DNA of 64,000 bases from JBBQED01 sp038320345 (lineage in GTDB: Bacteria > Bacteroidota > Bacteroidia > AKYH767-A > OLB10): the NCBI GenBank assembly GCA_038320345.1, contig JBBQED010000009.1:62001-126000 (forward strand), in the 5' to 3' direction. This document shows, piece by piece, positions 1 to 9,517 of this stretch. A program made the position numbers and the translations under genes. The first letter of the stretch is position 1. The number at the start of each line of letters is the position of its first letter. The notes under the pieces are model-generated. The model was given only the letters and a program-made list of their open reading frames with translations. It did not search any database and had not been told where the DNA came from.

Positions 1-1437
1 AACAATCCTGTTCCTTCTTATAGCATATTACGTTCGCGAGGTACTTGTGCCAGTATTTGTGATAGTGTTGGAAATCTTTTATTTTATTGCGGCAGTCCAA
101 ATGTTCCTATGTGGTTAGCTCCTAATAATGTAAATATTTTAGGATATATTGTTAACAACAATCATCAGATAATGGAAAATGGTGATAGCCTAATAGGTTC
201 AGGTTGGTATCAGGAAATGATTATTGTTCCTAACCCCGGAAATACTAATCAATACTATGTATTTACAGCCGGGGTTTTATCACCATTTAATGGTTTATTT
301 TATTCACTTGTCGATTTGTCTTACAATAATGGTCTAGGGAAAGTAATTCAAAAAAATATTCAACTGAATTCCGATTATGGATGTGATGGAATAACCGCTG
401 TGAAGCATGGCAATGGACGCGATTGGTGGTTAGTGTTTAGAAACTGGAAGTATTATCCAGATTTCACCAATGAGATTAAAGTATACCTCGTTTCACCTTC
501 AGGAATTATTGGTAATCAACCTCAAAATATCGGTACTCTTCTCACAAATGCAGGTTTTCTTAGATCAAAGTTCAACAGGATTGGCACTAAATTATATTGC
601 GTTGCATCCGAAGGTCTTATTGAGTGTTATGATTTCGATCGTTGTAACGGATTTTTATCTAATCCTAACACAATAGCTAATTTCATTGGTGGAATATTTG
701 ATGATTTTTGGGGCTTTGAAGTATCACCGGATGAAAGCAAAATATATGTCACTTCAATTTATCAAACTGCTAATCAAGATTCATCTTATTTAATACAGTT
801 TGACCTAAATGCGACCAATTTTCTATTAAGTGCTGATACTTTAGATGCTTTTATTGCACCATCTACTGCCGGTATTTTACAACTCGGACCTGATGGTAAA
901 ATATATTTAAGTGTTACTTGGGCAGGATCCGATAGTTGCTATGATTACTTATACTGTTATGGAACCGTCAATACTACTAATTCAAATATTTCTGTAATTA
1001 ATTTTCCAGACAGTTCAGGTGCGGCTTGTGATTTTCAGGCTTTCAGTTTTTACTTAGGGGGACATAAGGCTTATTGGGGTCTTCCTAATAACCCTAATTA
1101 CGAATTAGCAAAAGATAGTGGAAGTGTATGTGACACTTTAACCGTTGGTATCAATGAACTAATTGGAAATTATTCTAATTTATTTGTTTATTATGACCCA
1201 CAATGGAAAGTTGCTTTTATTAATGCAGATAAATTAAACGGTAGAAAATACGATCTGGAAATATATGATATTTCGGGAAGAAAAATAATTAAAGAATCAG
1301 GCAATTTAGATTCCGGTGCTGATGGCTATCAGAGTTTTACACTAGATTTAGATATGGGCAGTTATACTTCCGGCTTGTATATTATTTCACTTACTACTGA
1401 GAAAGAAAAATTGGTGAAGAAATTGGTGAAGCCGTAG
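1..1437 (+). CDS. T9SS-sorted secreted protein, 5'-truncated (paralogue 1)
   Basis: The reading frame is open from base 1, so the start and signal peptide lie outside the window. The body resembles a beta-propeller-like secreted protein (repeated phrases such as LSPDESKIYVTS and LGPDGKIYLSV), with no catalytic motif I recognise. The last ~75 residues form a type-A T9SS sorting domain (YDLEIYDISGRKI, then YTSGLYIISLTTEKEKLVKKLVKP-like ending with a basic tail), which in this phylum directs export across the outer membrane and cleavage or anchoring. It is followed 75 bases later by a close paralogue, and DNA identity between them is patchy (see findings). The function of the propeller-like part is unknown. 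Family-level call is confident; substrate or partner is not. Confidence 0.85.
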   Translation, partial: NNPVPSYSILRSRGTCASICDSVGNLLFYCGSPNVPMWLAPNNVNILGYIVNNNHQIMENGDSLIGSGWYQEMIIVPNPGNTNQYYVFTAGVLSPFNGLFYSLVDLSYNNGLGKVIQKNIQLNSDYGCDGITAVKHGNGRDWWLVFRNWKYYPDFTNEIKVYLVSPSGIIGNQPQNIGTLLTNAGFLRSKFNRIGTKLYCVASEGLIECYDFDRCNGFLSNPNTIANFIGGIFDDFWGFEVSPDESKIYVTSIYQTANQDSSYLIQFDLNATNFLLSADTLDAFIAPSTAGILQLGPDGKIYLSVTWAGSDSCYDYLYCYGTVNTTNSNISVINFPDSSGAACDFQAFSFYLGGHKAYWGLPNNPNYELAKDSGSVCDTLTVGINELIGNYSNLFVYYDPQWKVAFINADKLNGRKYDLEIYDISGRKIIKESGNLDSGADGYQSFTLDLDMGSYTSGLYIISLTTEKEKLVKKLVKP

Positions 1438-1512
1438 AAAATAAATTTACCTTGCTAATCGAAATAGCCTCCGGTAAAAAGATATTGGAAAATTAGTTTA
1501 ATAAAATAATTG

Positions 1513-3057
1513 GTGAAAATTAAAATAATAATAATTTCTATTTTATTTGCATTGTCTTACACAGTAGGATTAACCCAAAACACCGATCGATTTTGGGCTT
1601 TTGGCGATAGCGCTGCCATTGATTTTTCGAACCTGAACAATCCTGTTCCTTCTTATAGCATATTACGTTCGCGAGGTACTTGTGCCAGTATATGTGATAG
1701 TGCCGGAAATCTTTTATTTTATTGCGGCACTCCAAATGTTCCTATGTGGCTAGCTCCTAATAATGTTGACATATTAGGATATATTATTAATAAAAATCAC
1801 CAAATTATGGATAATGGGGATAGCTTAATTGGTGAACTTTGGTATCAAGAAATGATTATTATACCAAATCCAGGGAATGCTAACCAGTATTATGTATTTA
1901 CTGCTGGCGTTTTATCACCATTTAGTGGATTGTTTTATTCGATAGTTGATTTGTCTTACAATAACGGACTTGGGAAAGTAATACAGAAAAATATCCAACT
2001 AAACTCTGATTATGCTTGTGATGGTATTACAGCTATTAAACATGGAAATGGACGGGACTGGTGGTTGATTTTTAGAAACTGGACTTATTCACCGATATAT
2101 TCTAATGAAATTAAAGTCTATTATATTTCAACATCAGGTATTTCTGCAAATCAACCTCAGAATATAGGAACTCAAATGACTAATCAATCTTTTATACGGT
2201 CGAAATTTAATTCTCAAGGTAATAAATTGTATTCAGTACCTACAGAAGGATTAATCGAGACTTATAATTTTGATCGTTGTTCAGGAATTTTGTCAAACCC
2301 TATTACAATTGCAAATCTTTTTGGAGGAACATTTGACAATTATTGGAGCTTTGCTCTTTCTCCAGATGAAAGCAAAATATATGTCACTTCAATTTATCAA
2401 ACTGCTAATCAAGATTCATCTTATTTAATTCAGTTTGACCTAAATGCAACAAATTTTTTGGCAAGTGCCGATACTTTAGGAGCATTTCTAGCTCCATCTA
2501 CTGCTGGTATTTTACAACTCGGACCAGATGGTAAAATATATTTAAGTGTTACGTGGGCAGGATCCGATAGTTGCTATGATTACTTATACTGTTATGGAAC
2601 CGTCAACACCACCAATTCAAATATTTCTGTAATTAACTTTCCAGACAGTTCAGGTGCGGCTTGTGATTTTCAGGCTTTCAGTTTTTACTTAGGAGGTCAT
2701 AAAGCCTATTGGGGTCTTCCCAACAATCCCAATTACGAATTAGCAAAAGATAGTGGAAGTGTTTGTGATACTTTAAGCGTTGGATTAAACGAATTAGTGA
2801 ATTACCAAAACAACATCTTTGTTTATTATGATACCCCTGGACAAACAGCATTTATAAATGCCAAGGGTTTACGCGGAAAAAACTATATCCTCCAAATTTT
2901 CAATATGAACGGTCAAGTAGTTCTGTCTGAAGCAGGGAAATTAGATTCCGAGTATTATACTATGAATGCAGTTTTGACGAACTGGTCAGATGGAATGTAT
3001 GTAGTGAGGTTAAGTACGGAGAAGGAAATATTGACTACGAAGTTTGTAAAGAATTAG
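1513..3057 (+). CDS. T9SS-sorted secreted protein (paralogue 2)
   Basis: A full-length paralogue of the preceding gene, about 514 residues. I choose the GTG at 1513, which gives MKIKIIIISILFALSYTVGL, a clean Sec signal peptide with cleavage near TQN; a TTG directly before it (1510) is an alternative. The mature part begins with NTDRFWAFGDSAAIDF and carries propeller-like SPDES/GPDGK motifs. The C-terminus (YILQIFNMNGQVVLSE, then SDGMYVVRLSTEKEILTTKFVKN-type) is a type-A T9SS sorting domain. It is therefore predicted to be secreted or surface-attached through the type IX system. No enzymatic motif is visible. The tandem arrangement implies local duplication. Confidence 0.88.
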   Translation: MKIKIIIISILFALSYTVGLTQNTDRFWAFGDSAAIDFSNLNNPVPSYSILRSRGTCASICDSAGNLLFYCGTPNVPMWLAPNNVDILGYIINKNHQIMDNGDSLIGELWYQEMIIIPNPGNANQYYVFTAGVLSPFSGLFYSIVDLSYNNGLGKVIQKNIQLNSDYACDGITAIKHGNGRDWWLIFRNWTYSPIYSNEIKVYYISTSGISANQPQNIGTQMTNQSFIRSKFNSQGNKLYSVPTEGLIETYNFDRCSGILSNPITIANLFGGTFDNYWSFALSPDESKIYVTSIYQTANQDSSYLIQFDLNATNFLASADTLGAFLAPSTAGILQLGPDGKIYLSVTWAGSDSCYDYLYCYGTVNTTNSNISVINFPDSSGAACDFQAFSFYLGGHKAYWGLPNNPNYELAKDSGSVCDTLSVGLNELVNYQNNIFVYYDTPGQTAFINAKGLRGKNYILQIFNMNGQVVLSEAGKLDSEYYTMNAVLTNWSDGMYVVRLSTEKEILTTKFVKN

Positions 3058-3235
3058 GGATTTTGCGAATAAAGATCCTTTACAAAAGGAGTGTTACTAT
3101 GTCGACAGTGCATAAATAGTGGAATTGTTAGTCACGTTCAATTTCAAGGTAATCTCTAGATAATACGGCCAACAATATTTTATATTTTGAATATGAAACA
3201 AGAAAATTAAGAATTAAAAAAATAGCAATAACAAA

Positions 3236-3706
3236 TTGGCGCTATCACTAAATCAAAAGGCTCCTTCTTTCTACGGAACGGATCAGCATGGAAAAGAAGT
3301 TTCATTAGAGAAGCTGAAGGGTAAAAAAATAATATTGTATTTTTATCCTAAAGACAATACTCCTACCTGCACTACTGAAGCATGTAACCTACGGGATAAT
3401 TATGATCTGCTCCAACAACAAGGGTATGTAATCATTGGAGTTTCTGCGGATACCGAAAAATCTCATCTTAAATTTTCAGAAAAATATGAATTACCTTTTT
3501 CACTGCTATCTGATCTCGACCTCAAAATTATAAAAGCATATGATGCGTGGGGAGAAAAAATGCTTTACGGAAGAAAGTACATGGGCATCTTACGCAAAAC
3601 ATTTATCATCAACAAAAAAGGAATGATTGAAGAAATTATAGAAAAAGTAGAAAGTAAAAATCATACGCAACAAATTTTAGGAGAAAACAAATCTCCAAAA
3701 AAATAA
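3236..3706 (+). CDS. bcp: thioredoxin-dependent peroxiredoxin (Bcp/PrxQ type)
   Basis: A 156-residue thiol peroxidase that reduces hydroperoxides using thioredoxin. The signature NTPTCTTEACNLRD places Cys45 (peroxidatic) and Cys50 (resolving) exactly as in atypical 2-Cys Bcp proteins, and the surrounding fold motifs (LYFYPKD, GVSADTEKSHLKF, RKTFIINKKG) agree. It starts at a TTG; the N-terminus MALSLNQKAPSF aligns with the usual Bcp start and the nearest upstream ATG (3193) is out of frame, so the unusual start is probably real. It converges with prmC, whose stop codon lies only one base beyond the bcp stop. Cytoplasmic oxidative-stress role inferred from the family. Confidence 0.93.
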   Translation: MALSLNQKAPSFYGTDQHGKEVSLEKLKGKKIILYFYPKDNTPTCTTEACNLRDNYDLLQQQGYVIIGVSADTEKSHLKFSEKYELPFSLLSDLDLKIIKAYDAWGEKMLYGRKYMGILRKTFIINKKGMIEEIIEKVESKNHTQQILGENKSPKK

Positions 3707-3707
3707 A

Positions 3708-4571
3708 TTAACTCAAGTGAATAAACTGAGCATACACGAACCGATCTTTGCCGGATAAATCACAATAAATTCTTACATCGGTAAACTGTAAAGTACTCAT
3801 CAAAGAAGCTACCCGATCACCGTGCTTTTCATTAATTTCAAACCATAATCCACCTCCTGGCTTGAGGTGACTTAATGCAAAACCTGCAATGCGTCTGTAA
3901 AATAAAAGCGGATCATCATCTGGAACAAAAAGTGCAATATGTGGTTCAAATGCAGTAACATTTTTATGCATTGCCGGCATTTCCGAATCCATAATATACG
4001 GAGGATTACTCACGATGACATCGTATAATTGTCCGTTTACATTTTCCCAACGGTTCTGCTGAACATCCACCCAACACCACTCCACTGGAAGCTGCAATTG
4101 TTCACCATTTGTTTTTGCCAACGCAAGTGCTTCCAAAGAAATATCACATGCAGTTACTTGAGCCGAAATATTAGCATGCTTTAAAGCTAAGGCAATACAT
4201 CCACTTCCAGTACACACATCTAAGATTTTAGCATCATCCGACAAAGGAACATCTTTGATGAACTCAATTAACTCTTCGGTTTCTGGACGAGGAATTAATA
4301 CATCTTTATTGACATTTAGTTTCATTTCGCTGAACCATGTAAATCCTAAAACATACTGAACGGGTTCACCGGTGTTCAATCGGACTCTATCACTATTCAA
4401 CTGCTGGTATTGATCTTCACTCAACAAATCATCTTGTTTCATCATCAACTGCGCCAATGAAATTCCCAAACGCTCCGTGAGCAGATAACGAACCAACGTA
4501 ATGGCTTCCGGTGCAGGATAATATTTTTCTAGCTCCTTTCTACATACCTGCGTAAACTCACTAACGGTCAT
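3708..4571 (-). CDS. prmC: peptide chain release factor N5-glutamine methyltransferase
   Basis: A class I SAM-dependent methyltransferase that modifies the GGQ glutamine of release factors RF1/RF2. The N-terminal helical domain (to about residue 85) is followed by LIPRPETEELIE, the SAM-binding loop DVCTGSGCIALAL and the diagnostic catalytic motif NPPY (about residues 189-192). I start at the ATG at 4571 (MTVSEFTQV), which fits the family N-terminus. The frame stays open to an upstream ATG at 4607, adding 12 residues that look less conserved. It is monocistronic and convergent with bcp. Confidence 0.93.
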   Translation of the reverse strand: MTVSEFTQVCRKELEKYYPAPEAITLVRYLLTERLGISLAQLMMKQDDLLSEDQYQQLNSDRVRLNTGEPVQYVLGFTWFSEMKLNVNKDVLIPRPETEELIEFIKDVPLSDDAKILDVCTGSGCIALALKHANISAQVTACDISLEALALAKTNGEQLQLPVEWCWVDVQQNRWENVNGQLYDVIVSNPPYIMDSEMPAMHKNVTAFEPHIALFVPDDDPLLFYRRIAGFALSHLKPGGGLWFEINEKHGDRVASLMSTLQFTDVRIYCDLSGKDRFVYAQFIHLS

Positions 4572-4760
4572 TTTACAAAAGTCAGGAATTAATATCGAAT
4601 ATGCCAAAATTAATCCTCAGCAAGTTCATTCTAAAGTCAGCGATAAACCCGCAATACTTCATTCATCTGAAAATGAAACTGTTTGCAATAAAAACAGAGC
4701 AATTACCCGCTATTTTTAGCTGAAAGCATGGTTTCCTACGGGTATGATGCTGCGCTGAAT

Positions 4761-4768
4761 TAACTTTG
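4761..4768 (+). promoter_or_regulatory. Bacteroidota -7 promoter box before ribD
   Basis: TAACTTTG matches the TAnnTTTG -7 consensus of the housekeeping sigma factor in Bacteroidota. It overlaps the GTG that would give a longer RibD, so transcription should start just downstream and the ATG at 4780 is the likelier start, with a very short leader. No convincing -33 TTG is visible. Confidence 0.6.
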
Positions 4769-4779
4769 TGTCGGATCGC

Positions 4780-5826
4780 ATGGAAAATCAAAACGACTTC
4801 TACTATATGCAACGCTGTATTCAACTAGCCTTACAGGGTTTAGGAACAGTAGCGCCCAATCCGTTGGTAGGTGCGGTGATCGTACATCAAAACAAAATCA
4901 TAGGAGAAGGAGCACATCTTATCTATGGTGGTCCGCATGCGGAGGTCAATGCAATAGCAAGTGTAAGAGATAAATCATTGCTTTCTGAATCTACACTTTA
5001 CGTAAATTTAGAACCCTGTAGTCATTATGGGAAAACACCTCCTTGTGCTGACTTAATCATTGCCATGAAAATTCCTAGAGTAGTAATTGGCATGCAGGAT
5101 CCATTTTCAGAGGTAAATGGAAGTGGGATCCAGAAATTACAAGGAGCTGGAGTTGAAGTCATCGCATCTGTTTTGGAAACTGAAAGTAAAATTTTAAATA
5201 AACGCTTCATTACTTTTCATCAGTATCATCGACCTTATCTCCTATTAAAATGGGCACAATCCGCGGATCATTTTACGGGTAAGCAGGGTGAAAAAATACA
5301 AATTAGCAACGAGCTCAGTAAACGATATAGTCATCAATGGAGAACAGAAGAATCAGCGATCCTAGTAGGTTCTACTACTGCAATCGTAGATAATCCTCGA
5401 TTAGATGTAAGATATTGGCCAGGAAAATCTCCTCTCCGCATATTATTTGACCGTACCGGAAAATTACAGACGAGGAAGGATTTACAGGTATTCGATGGAC
5501 AACATCCTACCCTCGTTTTCACGAATACTGAAAATGCTGAATATCCCCATGCAACAGTAGTTACGCTGGATCCAACTAAAGATTTTATTCAAGAAGCATT
5601 AACCGCCATATATCAACAAGGAATTCAATCTATCATCATAGAAGGTGGAGCAACCTTACAAAATGAGTTTCTACTTAAAAATTTATGGGATGAAGCGAGA
5701 GTCTTTACTTCTTCAGAAAATATCGGAAGTGGAATAAAAGCACCCGATTTGAAAAGGAAAGCGGTCACTGTAAAAACTCTTGGAAATAATTCACTCAGCA
5801 TCTACACCAATATCTCACACCAATGA
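4780..5826 (+). CDS. ribD: bifunctional riboflavin biosynthesis deaminase/reductase RibD
   Basis: Carries out two successive steps of riboflavin synthesis: deamination of the GTP-derived pyrimidine and reduction of its ribosyl side chain. The N-terminal deaminase has the zinc site HAEVNA (His53, Glu55) and PCSHYGKTPPC (Cys80, Cys89). The C-terminal half is the NADPH-dependent reductase, with LLLKWAQSADHFTGK, a VGSTTAIVDNPRLDVR stretch and IIIEGGATLQNEFL. A TAnnTTTG promoter box just upstream supports this ATG over the GTG 12 bases earlier. It is the first gene of a tight four-gene run and its stop overlaps the next start (ATGA). ribH lies separately at 13378. Confidence 0.95.
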   Translation: MENQNDFYYMQRCIQLALQGLGTVAPNPLVGAVIVHQNKIIGEGAHLIYGGPHAEVNAIASVRDKSLLSESTLYVNLEPCSHYGKTPPCADLIIAMKIPRVVIGMQDPFSEVNGSGIQKLQGAGVEVIASVLETESKILNKRFITFHQYHRPYLLLKWAQSADHFTGKQGEKIQISNELSKRYSHQWRTEESAILVGSTTAIVDNPRLDVRYWPGKSPLRILFDRTGKLQTRKDLQVFDGQHPTLVFTNTENAEYPHATVVTLDPTKDFIQEALTAIYQQGIQSIIIEGGATLQNEFLLKNLWDEARVFTSSENIGSGIKAPDLKRKAVTVKTLGNNSLSIYTNISHQ

Positions 5827-6707
5827 CCTTAGCATTAATGCTGAATTTAGTTATTGCATCGATGCTCTCGGCATTGCTATATATATTTCTCAAATTTTTT
5901 CAACGCTTCGGGATTTATAATTTGCATGGGTTGATGTTCAACTATATTACAGCGGCAAGCTTTGCTTTTTTCTGTGATTACCAACATAACGTTTCTATTC
6001 TTCCCGCTTCCGTATCATTTGCGCCTTATGCATTAGGCATTGGACTACTTTTTATTATGGTTTTTTATACTGCTGCCATCACCGCACAAAAATCAGGTAT
6101 TGCCATTACCTCTATTGCAGGAAAAATGTCGATGGTAGTTCCTATCATTGCAGGATTTATTTTATATGATGATCAAATCACTGGACTTCGAATTGGAGGG
6201 ATGATATTAGCATTGGTAGCAGTATATTTGAGCAGTGCGAGCAAGAAAATCAACGAGGATGAAAAATCACATCATATCAACTGGTTATATCCACTCCTCT
6301 TATTTATTGGAAGTGGATTAGTAGATACGTCCATCAAAATATCTCAGTACTATTTCATCCGACCAGAAAATGAAAATTTATTCTTCTGCTTTTTATTTGG
6401 ATCGGCAGGAACCTTTGGCATCATTGCAACCCTATATTTATACATCACCAAAAAAATAAAAGTAAAACTCGTCAGTCTGATTGGCGGAGTAATACTGGGC
6501 ATAGCCAATTACTATTCCTTAGTATTCTTAGTACGATGTTTAGCCGCACCAGGAGCTGAGAGCGCTTTAATATTTGCGATGACGAATATGTTAGTAGTGG
6601 TATTTTCAGCATTAGCCGGATACTTTATCTTCTCTGAAAAACTAACCTCATCTAAACTAGTAGGTATTGGGATAGCGTTAATAGCAATATTTATCCTCAC
6701 TGCCTAA
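5823..6707 (+). CDS. EamA/DMT-family membrane transporter
   Basis: A 294-residue integral membrane protein with about ten hydrophobic segments arranged as two similar halves, typical of drug/metabolite exporters (EamA). No substrate-determining motif can be read. The start codon overlaps the ribD stop by four bases (ATGA), and the yigZ start overlaps this gene's stop by one base, so the genes are surely co-transcribed. Possible substrates such as a flavin precursor or amino acid are speculation from context. Family call is good; substrate unknown. Confidence 0.82.
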   Translation: MTLALMLNLVIASMLSALLYIFLKFFQRFGIYNLHGLMFNYITAASFAFFCDYQHNVSILPASVSFAPYALGIGLLFIMVFYTAAITAQKSGIAITSIAGKMSMVVPIIAGFILYDDQITGLRIGGMILALVAVYLSSASKKINEDEKSHHINWLYPLLLFIGSGLVDTSIKISQYYFIRPENENLFFCFLFGSAGTFGIIATLYLYITKKIKVKLVSLIGGVILGIANYYSLVFLVRCLAAPGAESALIFAMTNMLVVVFSALAGYFIFSEKLTSSKLVGIGIALIAIFILTA

Positions 6708-7324
6708 TGTTATTTGAAGATACCTATCAAAGCATTAAAGCTCCGTCGGAGGGAATCTATAAAGACAGAGGTAGTAAATTTATTGGGTTCGCCTTTCCAA
6801 TAAAAACAGAAGCAGCAGTGAAAGAACATTTGCATCTAATAAAAAAGGAACATGCTCAAGCCAATCATCATTGTTATGCATTCCGACTAAGCCCCGACCC
6901 TACTGTATATCGAGCAAGCGATGATAGAGAACCATCAGGTTCAGCAGGAAAACCCATACTCGGTGCGATCAATTCACTACAACTCACGGATGTATTGGTG
7001 GTAGTAGTCCGATATTTCGGCGGAAGTTTATTAGGAGTTCCTGGCCTCATAAACGCCTATAGAAGCGCTGCAGTTGATGCATTGCACCACGCAGAAATTA
7101 TTGAGAAAACCATTGATGACCATTATGAAATTCAATTCTCTTATGAGTGCATCAACGATGTACATGCCTTACTCAAAGGCGCGGGAGCAAGAATTGTATT
7201 TCAGGATTATGCTGAACCCTGTATCATCCATTTCGACATCAGAATAAGTAAAAGCAGTATTTTAGCCGATCGAATTAAAGAACATCCCGTATTAGCCATT
7301 AAAGCCAGTTTGAAACACCGTTAA
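6707..7324 (+). CDS. yigZ: IMPACT/YigZ family protein
   Basis: A 205-residue UPF0029 (YigZ/IMPACT) protein. The N-terminal domain shows the family signatures RGSKFIGFAFPI, ANHHCYAF, DDREPSGSAGKPIL and VVRYFGGSLLGVPGLINAY. The C-terminal ~70 residues match the small ferredoxin-like second domain. Bacterial members have been linked to translation or nucleotide/RNA binding, but their function is not settled. Translationally coupled to the upstream transporter (TAATG) and four bases before the M42-like peptidase. Confidence 0.9.
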   Translation: MLFEDTYQSIKAPSEGIYKDRGSKFIGFAFPIKTEAAVKEHLHLIKKEHAQANHHCYAFRLSPDPTVYRASDDREPSGSAGKPILGAINSLQLTDVLVVVVRYFGGSLLGVPGLINAYRSAAVDALHHAEIIEKTIDDHYEIQFSYECINDVHALLKGAGARIVFQDYAEPCIIHFDIRISKSSILADRIKEHPVLAIKASLKHR

Positions 7325-7328
7325 ACCT

Positions 7329-8240
7329 ATGCAACTATTACATAAACTCTGTTCTATTCAAGCACCCTCAGGACAAGAAGCCAAAATGCAGGAGTTTTTA
7401 TTGGGATACATCGAATCCGAAAAACATAAATGGAAAACTCAGCCTCAGGTACTTTACGGAGATGACTTCCAACATTGCATCATGTTAGTCTTCGGAAATC
7501 CACGCACCGCAGTTTACACGCATATGGACAATATCGGTTTCACAGTACGGTATCATCATCAGCTGGTGAAAATTGGCGGACCTAAAGTTGCTACCGGAAC
7601 TAAATTAGTTGGGGAGGATAGTGATGGTCCAGTGGAATGTGAATTGGAAGTGGATGAAGAAAATCAATTAACCTATAAAGGACTGCGTGAAATCGAGCGC
7701 GGAACAAATTTAAGTTTCAAACCAAATTTTCGCGAAGACAATCAATACATTCAAAGTTGTTATTTAGACAATCGCTTAGGTGTTTATATTTCTTTGATGT
7801 TAGCAGAAACTTTAGAAAATGGAGTCATTGTTTTTTCATGTTGGGAAGAACATGGTGGTGGATCCGTACCTTTTCTTGCCAAATTTTTATGGGATCATTT
7901 CAGAATTAAGCAAACCTTAATTTGCGATATCACATGGATCACGGAAGGAGTTCAACATGGAAAAGGAGTTGCGATATCTTTGCGAGATTCTGGATTACCA
8001 CGTAGAGTTTATGTAGATCGGATCATAAGCATTCTAGAGAAAAACGAGGTAATGTATCAGCAGGAAGTAGAGAATGCAGGAGGTAGCGATGGCAATGAAT
8101 TACAGAAGCAGCCCTACCCTATCGATTGGTGCTTTGTAGGAGCACCGGAAGACTTTGTACATACTCCAGATGAAAAAGTTCACAAGGATGATGTGCGATC
8201 CATGTTAGATGCTTACAAAGTATTGATGCGTGAATTGTAA
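7329..8240 (+). CDS. M42/M20-like zinc aminopeptidase
   Basis: A 303-residue dimetal peptidase of the M42 (glutamyl/cellulase-type aminopeptidase) or related MH clan. All expected ligand positions are visible: His65 and Asp67 in YTHMDNIGF, bridging Asp147 in YLDNRLG, the Glu173-Glu174 pair in CWEEHGGG, Asp200 in CDITW, and His278 in FVHTPDEKV. It lacks a signal peptide, so it should act in the cytoplasm on peptides. Last gene of the ribD-transporter-yigZ run, starting four bases after yigZ; convergent with the thioesterase gene three bases away. Confidence 0.85.
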   Translation: MQLLHKLCSIQAPSGQEAKMQEFLLGYIESEKHKWKTQPQVLYGDDFQHCIMLVFGNPRTAVYTHMDNIGFTVRYHHQLVKIGGPKVATGTKLVGEDSDGPVECELEVDEENQLTYKGLREIERGTNLSFKPNFREDNQYIQSCYLDNRLGVYISLMLAETLENGVIVFSCWEEHGGGSVPFLAKFLWDHFRIKQTLICDITWITEGVQHGKGVAISLRDSGLPRRVYVDRIISILEKNEVMYQQEVENAGGSDGNELQKQPYPIDWCFVGAPEDFVHTPDEKVHKDDVRSMLDAYKVLMREL

Positions 8241-8243
8241 TCG

Positions 8244-8648
8244 TTAAAAATACTTCGCTAATTTTTCCATCACTTCATGAGGAGCCGCGCAAGGTTTCAT
8301 AGATTTTTTATCTACAAACACCAAAGTTGTTTTAGCGGTATTGATGAGAACATCGCTTTCGTTATACGTTTCGTATTCAAATAAAATTCGTGCAGCAGGT
8401 AATGATGGAATTATTGTTTTTATGGTTAACAATTCATCATAGAAAGCAGGACGAATAAAATTCACGGAATAATTAAGAACCGGAAGTAAGATTCCTTTTT
8501 CTTCCATTTCACGATAACTGATGCCGAGCGATCGCAATGCTTCTACGCGCGCCACTTCAAAATACTGCGCATAATTTCCGTAGTAAACATAATTCATCCG
8601 ATCTGTTTCGGAATAGCGAACTCGCAATTGAAATTCTGTCTGGTACAT
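8244..8648 (-). CDS. acyl-CoA thioesterase, YbgC/FadM hotdog family
   Basis: A 134-residue single hotdog domain. The motif RYSETDRMNYVYYGNYAQYFEVAR is the 4HBT/YbgC active-site region, including the conserved Asp in the SETD stretch and Tyr-Gly-Asn-Tyr. I start at the ATG at 8648 (MYQTEFQLRVRYSETD), which is standard for the family; upstream codons in frame (to 8711) look non-coding. Predicted to hydrolyse short- or medium-chain acyl-CoA thioesters in the cytoplasm. Divergent from the 5'-nucleotidase pair, with the promoter region in the ~120-base gap. Confidence 0.88.
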   Translation of the reverse strand: MYQTEFQLRVRYSETDRMNYVYYGNYAQYFEVARVEALRSLGISYREMEEKGILLPVLNYSVNFIRPAFYDELLTIKTIIPSLPAARILFEYETYNESDVLINTAKTTLVFVDKKSMKPCAAPHEVMEKLAKYF

Positions 8649-8727
8649 ATCAAATATCTGCGAAGATGCAAAAAAATAGGAGAGATTTATTTTTTTATTT
8701 TGGAGTACCAATCGGTGATTCCGTGAT

Positions 8728-8735
8728 TATACTTG
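8728..8735 (+). promoter_or_regulatory. -7-like box before 5'-nucleotidase pair
   Basis: TATACTTG is one mismatch from TAnnTTTG. The same octamer recurs right before the LMW phosphatase gene at 12066, supporting it as a local variant promoter. It lies 33 bases before the ATG at 8768. Confidence 0.45.
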
Positions 8736-8767
8736 CAACTTCGAAATTAATCTGCCTGAAATTAAGA

Positions 8768-9517
8768 ATGCCACTTCGGAATACGTACTTACTTCTTCTT
8801 CTGATTACTAGCCTAATTGCCTGCAGAAGTACCAGTACCATAGAGAAAGTAGAAACGAGTCAGTATATAATGAGCGATAGTGCGAATCCAAAAATCGATT
8901 CTGCATTATGGAAAATGGTTGATCCTTACCGAGTTCAGCTTTCCAAAACGATGAGTGAAACACTTGCGATATCCGCACAGATGCTCACCAAAGAAACACC
9001 GGAAGGATTGCTAGGTAATTTCGCAGCTGACGCCTGTGCATCTGTGATCAAAGCATCGGGAAAATACACAGTTGATTTTACAGTGCTCAACAACGGAGGA
9101 TTAAGGACTTCACTACCATCAGGATCTCTGATACTGAGTAACATCTTTGAGTTAATGCCTTTTGAAAATGAATTGGTCATTCTAACACTCGATGGAAAAA
9201 CTACTGGTGAATTGCTGAATTATATAGCTGCAAAAGGCGGTGTTCCTGTTTCAGGAATCCGAATGAAGATCAATGACAAGAAAGTCATTTCCGCAGAAAT
9301 AGGAGAAAACAAGTACGACAGTACAGCAACTTACAATATACTCACGTCAGACTATCTGGCAGGTGGTGGAGATAACATGAATTTCCTCCTATCCACCAAG
9401 AAAAAAGAAATTACCAATATCAAGGTTAGAGATGCAATGATTCAGTATCTTCATGATCTCAGTAAAAAAGGGGAACCATTAGTAGTAGTAAAAGATGGCA
9501 GAATTCGAAATTTATAA
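8768..9517 (+). CDS. 5'-nucleotidase C-terminal domain lipoprotein
   Basis: A 249-residue protein equal to only the C-terminal (substrate-binding) domain of UshA-like 5'-nucleotidases: family motifs NFAADACA, VLNNGGLRTSLPSG, PFENELVILTLDG and YNILTSDYLAGGGDNM are all present. The ATG at 8768 gives a lipoprotein signal with lipobox SLIAC (Cys19), so the protein is probably membrane-anchored outside the cytoplasm. The gene overlaps by 23 bases the next gene, which encodes the missing metallophosphatase domain. Together they would form a two-chain nucleotidase. Confidence 0.88.
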   Translation: MPLRNTYLLLLLITSLIACRSTSTIEKVETSQYIMSDSANPKIDSALWKMVDPYRVQLSKTMSETLAISAQMLTKETPEGLLGNFAADACASVIKASGKYTVDFTVLNNGGLRTSLPSGSLILSNIFELMPFENELVILTLDGKTTGELLNYIAAKGGVPVSGIRMKINDKKVISAEIGENKYDSTATYNILTSDYLAGGGDNMNFLLSTKKKEITNIKVRDAMIQYLHDLSKKGEPLVVVKDGRIRNL

